12,519 nucleotides of DNA, taken from the NCBI GenBank assembly GCA_934631995.1, contig CAKTYF010000050.1:1-12519 (forward strand), given 5' to 3'. Source of the DNA: an uncultured Eggerthellaceae bacterium. Its GTDB lineage: Bacteria; Actinomycetota; Coriobacteriia; Coriobacteriales; Eggerthellaceae. The notes below the pieces were generated by a model, which was given only the letters and a program-made list of their open reading frames with translations, was not told where the DNA came from and did no database searches. A program made the translations under genes and the position numbers. Positions 6,645 through 12,519 of the stretch are shown here, piece by piece (positions within the stretch are counted from its first letter, which is position 1; each line of letters begins with the position of its first letter).

Positions 6645-6809
6645 CGGGTTATAGCGGTTTGAACAGGCATTTTGTAGGAATAAGCGCGAGCTGGTGACAT
6701 TTTTGCAAACTTCAGCGCTCTGTGATGGACTGCATGCAAGACAAGCAGAAGCGCAGGTACTCCTTCTCGACAAAGGAATCAAAAGCCGGCAATAAGCCAC
6801 GCAATGAAG

Positions 6810-8330
6810 CTACTTTAACGCCTTCTTTGCTTCTACCATATTGATTAATTCCTGACGGGAATGAACATCGCATTTTGCATAGAGGTTGCGAATATGGCCC
6901 TTCGCCGTGTTATACGAAATGCAAAGCTCTTCGGAAATGTATGCCGCCGTGCGACCGCGGCTCAACAGACCCAAAATCTCGGACTCGCGCGCTGTGAGCC
7001 CCTTCTCGGCGGCAAGCGCTTCGCATAAAACGTCCCAGTGCTCCAGGGGCACTTCACGGGATGCGGTTTGCATACCTTTGTCGGAATCGGATGCAGGAAC
7101 AACAATAACACCTTCGCTGAACGTCTTCTCCAACGCTTCGGTGACCGTGTGCTCTCCCATGACGAATTGCAGACAAAGCAGCACTATCACAGCGCACACG
7201 ATGGCAGCGATAAGCGCGCCGTCGCGAAAAGCCGGGAGCGCTGCCACAGAAAAGCCCGCCACGAACTGCCCAAGCGTCGTGCCTACCGCAGAAGCACCGC
7301 GGCCAAGACCGAAGACATACGTTGAGGAAAGCGTTGTCTGCGAGGCGATGCTTGCCAAAATACACCAAACAGCAAGAATGAAAACATTGTACGAAACATC
7401 AACGATAACCAGCTGCACAAAACGAAACGTCTCGCCCAACAACGGCGAAACCAGAATCACCAGACAAGCAATCGTCGCAATCGGGTAATAAATCTTCCCA
7501 ATGTCGAAAGAATGAGCACCCAGGTAGAGCGCGCAAGCAACCAGCAAAGCAAGCTTTACGTTCAAGCTGGCGAACACCGATGCGATTGACTCATCGCGCA
7601 CGATTTCCGCAGGAAGCTCCAGCGTTGCGATTCCCTTGAACACACCCACCGCCAGCGCGAAAACGAACACCACCGCAACACAACGGAAGAAAAACCCTCG
7701 GGGCAGCATTTCAATAGGAATCGCATCGGCATCATGGGCAGTACCTTCTTCGCCGCGAATAAAACAAAACAGCACCGCTAAAAACGGAAGCGACGACAGA
7801 ACAACAAGGGCAAGCGGTCGCGCAATAGCAGCGCACATGAAGTAAATGAGATTCGCGATAATAGCCGTATAAAACACCGTGAAAAAAATGCGATTGCCAT
7901 TCAGATACGAATACATGTCGCCAATGCGCACGCACACAAACGCCGTTCCAATGCCCGTACCCGCGCTGACCAGCACAAAAAACTCTGTTCCGAAATTGCC
8001 GCCAAACGCGCCCAGGAGAATCGCAGTGCAAAACGAAGCAAGCAGTCCCATGCAGGGAACAAGCGGTCCATGCGTGATATAGCGATACACGCTGCGATGC
8101 GCCACGCCCAAAATAAGAAGCGTTGCGCACAAAGGGACGCCCGAAGCAAGATACAGAATATTATGCGACTCGCCCGATGCAAGATGCGCCGGCATGGCAA
8201 CAATGCTCGAGCCGTTCATCATGAGCAAAATCCACGCGCTGTAAAAGCCCAGGCTCAAAAACTTAACCGACGGCCAACGCACGTCGATTTCGCACAAGCT
8301 GTGCTTGAGTTTCGCTGCAAACGTATCCAC
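6810..8330 (-). CDS. Membrane-embedded LuxR-family transcriptional regulator (12 TM + C-terminal HTH), about 506 aa
   Basis: About twelve hydrophobic segments fill the first 400 residues (for example FLSLGFYSAWILLMMNG, FFTVFYTAIIANLIYFMC, ALIAAIVCAVIVLLCLQFVM), followed by a linker and a C-terminal LuxR/GerE helix-turn-helix in the last 70 residues (LTARESEILGLLSRGRTAAY, CISYNTAKGHIRNLYAKCDV). This fusion of a carrier-like membrane domain with a LuxR head is characteristic of Eggerthellaceae, where members next to molybdopterin enzymes activate them when the aromatic substrate is present. Start: the GTG at 8330 has a GGGGAG site just upstream. The longer choice, the ATG at 8372, overlaps a perfect TATAAT box and has no ribosome site, so it is probably untranslated. 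The gene sits directly upstream of the enzyme cluster on the same strand and is its likely regulator. The ligand is unknown. Confidence 0.9.
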   Translation of the reverse strand: MDTFAAKLKHSLCEIDVRWPSVKFLSLGFYSAWILLMMNGSSIVAMPAHLASGESHNILYLASGVPLCATLLILGVAHRSVYRYITHGPLVPCMGLLASFCTAILLGAFGGNFGTEFFVLVSAGTGIGTAFVCVRIGDMYSYLNGNRIFFTVFYTAIIANLIYFMCAAIARPLALVVLSSLPFLAVLFCFIRGEEGTAHDADAIPIEMLPRGFFFRCVAVVFVFALAVGVFKGIATLELPAEIVRDESIASVFASLNVKLALLVACALYLGAHSFDIGKIYYPIATIACLVILVSPLLGETFRFVQLVIVDVSYNVFILAVWCILASIASQTTLSSTYVFGLGRGASAVGTTLGQFVAGFSVAALPAFRDGALIAAIVCAVIVLLCLQFVMGEHTVTEALEKTFSEGVIVVPASDSDKGMQTASREVPLEHWDVLCEALAAEKGLTARESEILGLLSRGRTAAYISEELCISYNTAKGHIRNLYAKCDVHSRQELINMVEAKKALK

Positions 8331-8370
8331 GTTCTCCCCTTTTTTAGGAATATCCCGAAAATAGGCTCGC

Positions 8371-8400
8371 ATTATAGCACCGCGATGAGATGTTGGTCGC
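8371..8400 (-). promoter_or_regulatory. Promoter of the LuxR-type regulator
   Basis: On the minus strand a perfect extended -10 box, TGCTATAAT, occupies 8371-8379. Eighteen bases further upstream is GCGACC, a weak -35 (three of six matches). Transcription would begin near 8364, just downstream of the ATG at 8372 and 34 bases before the GTG at 8330. The box lies in the 39-base gap after cobI, so the regulator can be expressed independently of cobI. Confidence 0.6.
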
Positions 8401-8411
8401 CCTTTGCCCGC

Positions 8412-9188
8412 TTACTGTTCCTTCGCGATGACCAGCGTAAAGTAATCGGACATATCAGCGGGAACGTCGGCAAGATGCGGGTAGAGCGCTTCGTCTTCCA
8501 AACCGCAATTTGCCACGAGTGATGTAGTATCCAGTATGCCGGCCCGCTCTACAATTTCGCGCACGGCATCCAGCTCGCGACCGCTCTTCATAAAGACTTT
8601 CGTGCCAGGAACCGCCATGGCGGCATCCTTCGCGTCGCCCGCCATAACGGGAACAATCGTGAGCGCTTCGGGACCTTCGCATAAGGGAATGCCCAGGCGC
8701 GCGGCAGAGGCGCAAAACGAGGTGACGCCCGGGATGACCTCGGCATGATACCCCTGCTCAACTAGCATTTCGTGAATGTAGTAGTACGTGGAATACACCC
8801 CAATGTCACCAATGGCGGCATACGCAACGTCCTTGCCTTCGTCCAGCGCGGCGGCAATTTCAGCCGCAACGCCGCGGTACGCCTCAATGACTTTCGTACG
8901 ATCGCGCAGCATGGGCGTGGAGCAATCGATGAGCGGCTTACCCTGAATGTATTCTTCGATGATGCCGTAGGCCGTTTGCCTGCCATGTCCAATATTCGGG
9001 ACAGCCACCACATCAGCCGCGCGAAGGACGCGCACCGCCTTCAATGTGAGCAGTTCGGGATCGCCTGGGCCCACGCTTACGCCGTAGAGCGTTCCTTTCG
9101 GCGCCTCGGTTGCCGTTTCAGGAGTGGTTTCTGCAGCTTTCATGGCTTCCGCGCATCCGGCAGCGGTGACGTTTTCTGTTGCATTCAT
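8412..9188 (-). CDS. cobI: Precorrin-2 / cobalt-factor II C20-methyltransferase, 258 aa
   Basis: The product is an SAM-dependent methyltransferase of the tetrapyrrole family that adds the C20 methyl group during corrin-ring synthesis (CobI, or CbiL in the anaerobic route expected here). Visible motifs are GVSVGPGDPELLTLKA (36-51), GDIGVYSTYYYI (127-138, with Ile where most relatives have Pro) and VIPGVTSFCASAARLGIPL (151-169). The YST signature favours CbiL/CobI over the other cobalamin methyltransferases. The first 30 residues are an extra Ala/Thr/Glu-rich tail not needed for the fold. The ATG at 9188 has AGAGGA (9197-9202) 8 bases upstream; a GTG at 9212 is less likely. No other cobalamin gene is adjacent, so the gene is isolated from its pathway. 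It is the last gene before the LuxR regulator and may read into it. Confidence 0.92.
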   Translation of the reverse strand: MNATENVTAAGCAEAMKAAETTPETATEAPKGTLYGVSVGPGDPELLTLKAVRVLRAADVVAVPNIGHGRQTAYGIIEEYIQGKPLIDCSTPMLRDRTKVIEAYRGVAAEIAAALDEGKDVAYAAIGDIGVYSTYYYIHEMLVEQGYHAEVIPGVTSFCASAARLGIPLCEGPEALTIVPVMAGDAKDAAMAVPGTKVFMKSGRELDAVREIVERAGILDTTSLVANCGLEDEALYPHLADVPADMSDYFTLVIAKEQ

Positions 9189-9218
9189 GCGAAGTTTCCT
9201 CTTTCGGTTCACTCATTT

Positions 9219-9247
9219 GTTGACAAATTACCCCACCTTTTGTCAAC
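9219..9247. promoter_or_regulatory. 9-bp inverted repeat between the nuclease gene and cobI
   Basis: GTTGACAAA (9219-9227) and TTTGTCAAC (9239-9247) are perfect reverse complements with an 11-base spacer. There is no T run after either arm, so it is not an intrinsic terminator. Its position, 30 bases upstream of the cobI start codon and 2 bases after the preceding stop, suits an operator for a dimeric repressor or an mRNA hairpin. TTGACA in the repeat also matches a -35 box, but no -10 box is correctly placed. Confidence 0.45.
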
Positions 9248-9248
9248 A

Positions 9249-10718
9249 TCAGCTTTCGGGGGTATCAACCGCAACAGCTGCAGAGATTTCTTTGAACAGC
9301 TGCTTGACCTGGCCATACACAACAAGTCCCTGCTTTTGACCCAGTTTCTGAATAATGCCGCGATAGAATTCCTGCTTCGTGGTGGCCGCTTGAGCTGCTT
9401 TCGCTACAACATTCAGCTGGTCTTCAGGCAGCGTCACTTCGTGCTCGGCCAGAAGTGCAGTGGTTTTCGAGACGGCATCTGCTTTCGCCGCATCGGATTT
9501 CGCAGAGCGACGACGCCTACGGCTGCGCGTTTGCTTCGGGGCACTTTCGGACGCGGGCTCAGCGGTTGCGGGTTCGATGGCTGCGACCTGCGGCGCCACT
9601 TCAGCTGCAGGCTCGGCTGCATGCTCAGCAGCGGGTTCAGCGGCGGGTTCAGCGGCGGGCTGAGTGGCTGGCTCAGCTGCGACCCGCACTTCCGCTTCGA
9701 CAGCGGGTTTGGCAGCAGGCTCCGCGTTAGCTGCGGCATCGGCAGGTTCGACGACCGCCGCCGCTTCTGCAGCAGCCGATATTTCCGCAGCAGCCGCCGG
9801 TGCTTCTGCAACAGCCGATGCTTTCACGGCGGCCGACATTTCCTCGGCAGTCGATGCTTCGCTCGCCTTCTCTGCAGGCCGCTCGGTTGTTTTTTCAGCT
9901 GACTCTTCGCCCGCTTTTTCGACTTTGTCGCCCTTATCGTTCTTGTCGGACTTCTTCTTCCGGCGCGATTTTCCGCTGCGCTTGTTCGCACGCGCAGCGG
10001 TTTCACCGTTCTTTGCGTCTTCGGATGCGGGGGTCGAATCCGTCGGCGTTGCCGACGCAGATTCTCCCGCTACGGAAACGGCGGCTTCAGCAGCCTGTTC
10101 TGCGTTCTGAGCAGCACTAACGACTTCAGCTGCTTCAGGACCTTCGCTCGCCTTTGCCTTGGCAGTATCAACGGATGCAGCGACCAGCGTGCCATCGCCA
10201 GCAGCAGTGCCTTCCGCAGGCGCACCTTCCCCAGACTCCGCGGCTTCCACCGGAGCATCAACCGCCGACGCATCGGTACCACCACGACGGCCCTTCCCCC
10301 CGCGACGCGACGACGAACGACGCTTCCCCGCCGTCTCCGCAAGCGGCGTAGGAGGAAGCCCCAAGTCTTCCGCAATGCTTGAAACGCGCCTGACCTGGGG
10401 CAATCCAAGACGCACGCCCATGCGATCCGCAGCATCGTAGCCATGATCGTTGCTCACAATCACGTGCTCTTCCGTTGCCTGTGGAAGCTCGCTATACAGC
10501 CATGCCACTAAATGGAAGTCCAGCGCATTCGGCGTTCCCACGTCAACGCTGATAAGCTCGATTTTCGCCTGCGCGCGCAACGCCTGCTCAACAAACGCAA
10601 TGCGCATCGTATCGGCCTTGGGGCTATAAAAAATGCGAACAGTATCATTCGCGGTCAGCTTATCAATGCCATCGACGCCCGCGTGCACGTTTTCGTAATC
10701 AACATAATAAACAGTCAT
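9249..10718 (-). CDS. PIN/NYN-like ribonuclease-domain protein with long Ala/Glu-rich linker, 489 aa
   Basis: Residues 1-120 form a PIN/NYN-type nuclease domain: YYVDYENV (4-11) with Asp7, a conserved Asp67 (NALDFHL) and VSNDHGYD (88-95) with Asp91 and Asp95, the acidic residues expected to hold the metal. Residues about 130-400 are low-complexity: a basic stretch (KRRSSSRRGGKGRRGG), Ala/Glu/Thr-rich sequence, a second basic block (RSGKSRRKKKSDK), and near 328-373 the repeat EPAA. A third basic block, RSRRRRR, follows. The last about 80 residues are a helical domain (EVTLPEDQLNVVAKAAQAA, EFYRGIIQKLGQ). The ATG at 10718 has GGAAGG 5 bases upstream. Basic blocks and a disordered linker suit an RNA-bound enzyme. 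The nuclease call is from the fold; the substrate is unknown. Confidence 0.85.
   Translation of the reverse strand: MTVYYVDYENVHAGVDGIDKLTANDTVRIFYSPKADTMRIAFVEQALRAQAKIELISVDVGTPNALDFHLVAWLYSELPQATEEHVIVSNDHGYDAADRMGVRLGLPQVRRVSSIAEDLGLPPTPLAETAGKRRSSSRRGGKGRRGGTDASAVDAPVEAAESGEGAPAEGTAAGDGTLVAASVDTAKAKASEGPEAAEVVSAAQNAEQAAEAAVSVAGESASATPTDSTPASEDAKNGETAARANKRSGKSRRKKKSDKNDKGDKVEKAGEESAEKTTERPAEKASEASTAEEMSAAVKASAVAEAPAAAAEISAAAEAAAVVEPADAAANAEPAAKPAVEAEVRVAAEPATQPAAEPAAEPAAEHAAEPAAEVAPQVAAIEPATAEPASESAPKQTRSRRRRRSAKSDAAKADAVSKTTALLAEHEVTLPEDQLNVVAKAAQAATTKQEFYRGIIQKLGQKQGLVVYGQVKQLFKEISAAVAVDTPES
9598..9735 (-). repeat. Imperfect 12-bp tandem repeats coding for EPAA units
   Basis: The plus strand repeats GGGTTCAGCGGC and close variants (GGGCTGAGTGGC, TGGCTCAGCTGC) inside the nuclease gene. 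They encode tandem Glu-Pro-Ala-Ala units. Copy number is likely to vary between strains because the units are nearly identical around 9630-9665. Confidence 0.7.
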
Positions 10719-10749
10719 ACATGCCTTCCTTGGTTTATTCCAAACGGAT

Positions 10750-10758
10750 ATTTTAACA
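10750..10758 (-). promoter_or_regulatory. Extended -10 promoter of the nuclease gene
   Basis: On the minus strand TGTTAAAAT is an extended -10 box (TGN followed by TAAAAT, five of six matches). It predicts a transcript start near 10743 and a 24-base leader carrying the GGAAGG ribosome site. The -35 region 17 bases upstream is weak, as is common with extended -10 promoters. Confidence 0.45.
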
Positions 10759-10810
10759 GACTACACACGCCCGCACAGCGCTTCACAGCGAAGTTGCGCC
10801 CACAATGCGG

Positions 10811-10823
10811 TACAATCGCCCGC
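10811..10823 (+). promoter_or_regulatory. -10 box of a probably leaderless trmO transcript
   Basis: TACAAT (10811-10816, five of six matches to TATAAT) ends 7 bases before the ATG at 10824. There is no Shine-Dalgarno sequence upstream of that ATG. The spacing puts the first transcribed base at or next to the A of the start codon, the arrangement of leaderless mRNAs, which are common in actinobacteria. No good -35 box is visible. Confidence 0.5.
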
Positions 10824-11768
10824 ATGAACATGAAACCTATCGCACATATACGCACTGACCTGCCGCAGAAGTTCGGCATCCCGCGCAACAGCTTTCTGGC
10901 GCCGCACCTACAAGGCCGGATTATTTTCGAGCCGGAGTTCGCGCTGGATGCAGCCGTGGCTGGGCTCGAAGGATTCTCTCACCTTTGGTTAATCTGGCAG
11001 TTCGAAAACGGGTTGCCCGGCGGCACGGCGAGCGACATCGAGCTGGACGCAAGTGCGCGCGACAAGGCGCAGATGGAAGGCACGGCGAAGGTGTCGGCCG
11101 CGGGCGCGGCGGGCGGCGGCAACAACACGTCGGACGCGGCGTCGGGCGCAGCGGTATGCAACGCACCCGCACGAGCGGCGGATATCGTGAGCGAAGCAGG
11201 TGCGCACGACAAAGCAGAAGCACCCGCACAGGCCTCCGACCAGCAGAAACAACACAATACGCCCTGGTCTCCCACGGTGCGCCCGCCGCGACTGGGCGGC
11301 GTGGAGCGCGTGGGCGTCTTTGCAACACGCAGCCCCTTCCGCCCAAATCCGCTGGGGCTTACTTGCGTAAAGCTCGACCGCGTCGAGCACACCGAGAACG
11401 GTCCTATCATCCACATTTTGGGAGCTGACCTGCGCGATAACACGCCCATCTTCGACATCAAACCCTATATTCCCTTTGCCGATTGTCACCCCGAAGCAAC
11501 AGGCGGCTTCATCGACGAAACGCCTTGGAATGAGCTGGATGTCGCTTTCCCCGATAACTTGCGCGAAAAAGTTCCTGCAGAAAAACAGGCAGGACTTGTT
11601 GAGGTGCTGCACCAAGATCCGCGCCGCGCGGGAAGCAAACACGAGCCTACCCGCATTTATCACCTTGCCTACGCTGGCTTGGACGTATCTTTCACCGTTG
11701 ATCGGGAAACGCTTTCCGTCGTTGCAGTTGACAGCGCCGAAAAAACGGCGACCCCTGACTCCAAGTAA
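10824..11768 (+). CDS. trmO: tRNA (N6-threonylcarbamoyladenosine37-N6)-methyltransferase TrmO with a long insertion, 314 aa
   Basis: TrmO methylates t6A37 of tRNA(Thr) using SAM, improving codon reading. The TsaA/VirR fold is clear: IAHIRTDLPQKFGIPRNS (6-23), LEGFSHLWLIWQF (48-60), PTVRPPRLGG (150-159), RVGVFATRSPFRPNPLGLT (162-180), DNTPIFDIKPYIPFAD (205-220) and the C-terminal HQDPRRAG (263-270) equivalent to the QDPR motif of E. coli TrmO. Residues about 63-145, between WQFEN and TPWSPTVRP, are an Ala/Gly/Asp-rich, probably disordered insertion that is very short in E. coli TrmO. The frame extends upstream to 10512, but that part overlaps the nuclease gene on the other strand; the ATG at 10824 fits the conserved N-terminus, with the ATG at 10830 an alternative. 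The gene diverges from the nuclease gene. Confidence 0.93.
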   Translation: MNMKPIAHIRTDLPQKFGIPRNSFLAPHLQGRIIFEPEFALDAAVAGLEGFSHLWLIWQFENGLPGGTASDIELDASARDKAQMEGTAKVSAAGAAGGGNNTSDAASGAAVCNAPARAADIVSEAGAHDKAEAPAQASDQQKQHNTPWSPTVRPPRLGGVERVGVFATRSPFRPNPLGLTCVKLDRVEHTENGPIIHILGADLRDNTPIFDIKPYIPFADCHPEATGGFIDETPWNELDVAFPDNLREKVPAEKQAGLVEVLHQDPRRAGSKHEPTRIYHLAYAGLDVSFTVDRETLSVVAVDSAEKTATPDSK

Positions 11769-12075
11769 CAACATCGAATTCGCAACATTACGGAGCCACA
11801 GACGCTGTCCCAATTATGCTGCTTCTCTTTCCATGCTGCCCCTTCATACCGTACCTCTCGGGCCCACGCGCCGCAACTGAGAACACAGCAACCCCCTGAC
11901 TCCCAGCGACGATAACCGCACACACCCAGCCCGGTGACCGCTCGGTAACGCTGCCCAAAAGGAGCTTCTTGGCGGCTATCGACCCGTGATACTCTGGAAT
12001 CACCGCACGTGACCGCCGCGCTCAATCTTCGTATTGGAACCACATTCGAGCGCGGCAGCCAAGAAAGGACAAAAA
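11769..12075 (+). other. Intergenic region between trmO and the acetyltransferase
   Basis: No gene is supported in these 307 bases. No intrinsic terminator follows trmO. A short direct repeat, CCCCTGACTCC, occurs at the trmO 3' end (11753-11763) and again near 11892-11903 with similar flanks. The right part holds a possible extended -10 promoter (TGATACTCT, 11987-11995, with TTGGCG at 11969-11974) and a 9-bp leader hairpin, both serving the acetyltransferase. Confidence 0.35.
12015..12056 (+). promoter_or_regulatory. 9-bp inverted repeat in the leader of the acetyltransferase
   Basis: GCCGCGCTC (12015-12023) and GAGCGCGGC (12048-12056) are perfect reverse complements separated by 24 bases. 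The right arm ends 19 bases before the start codon and 7 bases before the AAAGGA site, so the RNA stem would stand next to but not cover the ribosome site. It is a leader hairpin or an operator; no T run follows. Confidence 0.4.
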
Positions 12076-12519
12076 ATGGAAGTAATCGACGTAAACAGGA
12101 ATTCAGCCCATCTCAATGACACGTTGGAGATTTACCACAGCGTTTTCCCTGAATACGAGCGTATTTCCGACGATGATCTGCTTGCGCTCATTGACGCTTG
12201 CTCTTGCGTCAAGCTTTGCGCTTACCTGGAAAACAACGTTGTTGCAGCCATGTCGTTTATCTGGGACTTCTCCGAACTTCCCTTTGCCTACCTGAACTTT
12301 TTGGGCGTGTCCGAAAAATGCCAAGGCGGCGGCGTGGGTAGCCGCGTTCTTGACGCTATAAAGCAAAATTGCGCGCAGCCCGTAATGCTGGACATGGAGG
12401 TAGTCAACGATCCCAACGCAGAAAATCCCGAGCAGCGCCAGCGCCGCCTGCGCTTTTATCAGCGAAACGGATTTGAGCAAACGAGATTGAATCTTATCTT
12501 CGAAGGCGTTCCGTTTGAG
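12076..12519 (+). CDS. GNAT-family N-acetyltransferase, N-terminal part (runs off the window)
   Basis: An ATG at 12076 with AAAGGA (12064-12069) 6 bases upstream opens a frame that stays open for 148 codons to the window edge, so the C-terminus is missing. The acetyl-CoA pyrophosphate-binding loop is visible as CQGGGVGSRVLDAI (82-95, Q/R-x-x-G-x-G/A pattern), preceded by the central strand AYLNFLGV (71-78) and followed by VMLDMEVVND (104-113) and RRLRFYQRNGF (123-133), the motif-B region of GNAT proteins. It transfers an acetyl group from acetyl-CoA to an unknown amine. Most of the usual 150-180 residue domain is present. It is transcribed in the same direction as trmO but 307 bases away, probably from its own promoter. 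Confidence 0.88.
   Translation, partial: MEVIDVNRNSAHLNDTLEIYHSVFPEYERISDDDLLALIDACSCVKLCAYLENNVVAAMSFIWDFSELPFAYLNFLGVSEKCQGGGVGSRVLDAIKQNCAQPVMLDMEVVNDPNAENPEQRQRRLRFYQRNGFEQTRLNLIFEGVPFE

Larger units (their letters stand above)
6441..6809 (-). other. Intergenic leader/promoter region of the molybdoenzyme cluster
   Basis: No gene is visible in these 369 bases. The region holds a terminator-like stem-loop (6605-6644) and a 9-bp inverted repeat (6478-6521), both listed separately. The cluster promoter should lie between them. Minus-strand candidates are TTGAAA with TTATGC 17 bases downstream (around 6562-6590) and TTGAAA with TAAATG 16 bases downstream (around 6502-6529). Both have weak -10 boxes, as expected if an activator is needed. 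Confidence 0.4.

Noticed and set aside
9598..9680. Possible CRISPR-like direct repeats
   Set aside because: The 12-bp units are contiguous without spacers and encode in-frame EPAA repeats of the nuclease protein.
8772..9902. Open frame of 376 codons on the plus strand, Cys/Gly/Arg-rich C-terminus
   Set aside because: It spans cobI, the intergenic gap and the repeat part of the nuclease gene on the opposite strand. Its composition is explained by reading the Ala/Glu repeats backwards.
10512..10823. N-terminal extension of TrmO by 104 codons
   Set aside because: It overlaps the start of the nuclease gene on the other strand. TrmO homology begins right after the ATG at 10824.
11669..12043. Open frame of 124 codons on the minus strand after trmO
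   Set aside because: It overlaps the trmO 3' end, has no ribosome site and no recognisable protein feature.

Overview
The window looks like part of a chromosome from an anaerobic actinobacterium of the class Coriobacteriia, most likely the family Eggerthellaceae (genus not resolved). The grounds are a molybdopterin enzyme beside a 12-TM membrane LuxR regulator and an MFS carrier, an anaerobic (CbiL-type) cobalamin gene, moderately high GC and actinobacterial-style start sites. This placement is inferred from gene content, not from a marker gene.

Layout. 1-697 (-): the N-terminal 232 residues of a secreted GLUG-repeat surface protein, preceded by a probable cobalamin riboswitch (about 805-970). 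970-1435: gene-poor DNA with a very GC-rich stretch and a 151-bp element bounded by a perfect 21-bp inverted repeat (1202-1352). 1436-6440 (-): a probable molybdoenzyme gene cluster, read from right to left: catalytic subunit (6440-4101), small two-cluster Fe-S protein (4079-3747), unknown 150-aa basic protein (3553-3101), MFS carrier (3053-1740), 65-aa zinc-ribbon protein (1707-1510), then a strong intrinsic terminator (1436-1469). 6810-8330 (-): the LuxR-type membrane regulator, separated from the enzyme by a terminator-like stem-loop and a 370-bp leader/promoter region. 8412-9188 (-): cobI/cbiL, an isolated cobalamin-ring methyltransferase. 9249-10718 (-): PIN/NYN-like nuclease with a long Ala/Glu-rich linker. 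10824-11768 (+): trmO with an unusual insertion, probably leaderless. 12076-12519 (+): 5' part of a GNAT acetyltransferase.

How the genes may work together. The enzyme, short Fe-S partner, MFS carrier and membrane LuxR regulator match the known arrangement of gut Eggerthellaceae catechol dehydroxylases and relatives. The suggested reading is that a small, probably aromatic, molecule is imported by the MFS protein, reduced or rearranged by the cytoplasmic Mo enzyme with electrons from the Fe-S protein, with the LuxR protein sensing it at the membrane. The catalytic subunit has lost three of the four cysteines expected to bind its N-terminal [4Fe-4S] cluster, which is the most unusual biochemical feature here. 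Two items touch cobalamin (the riboswitch and cobI), but no other cobalamin genes are present.
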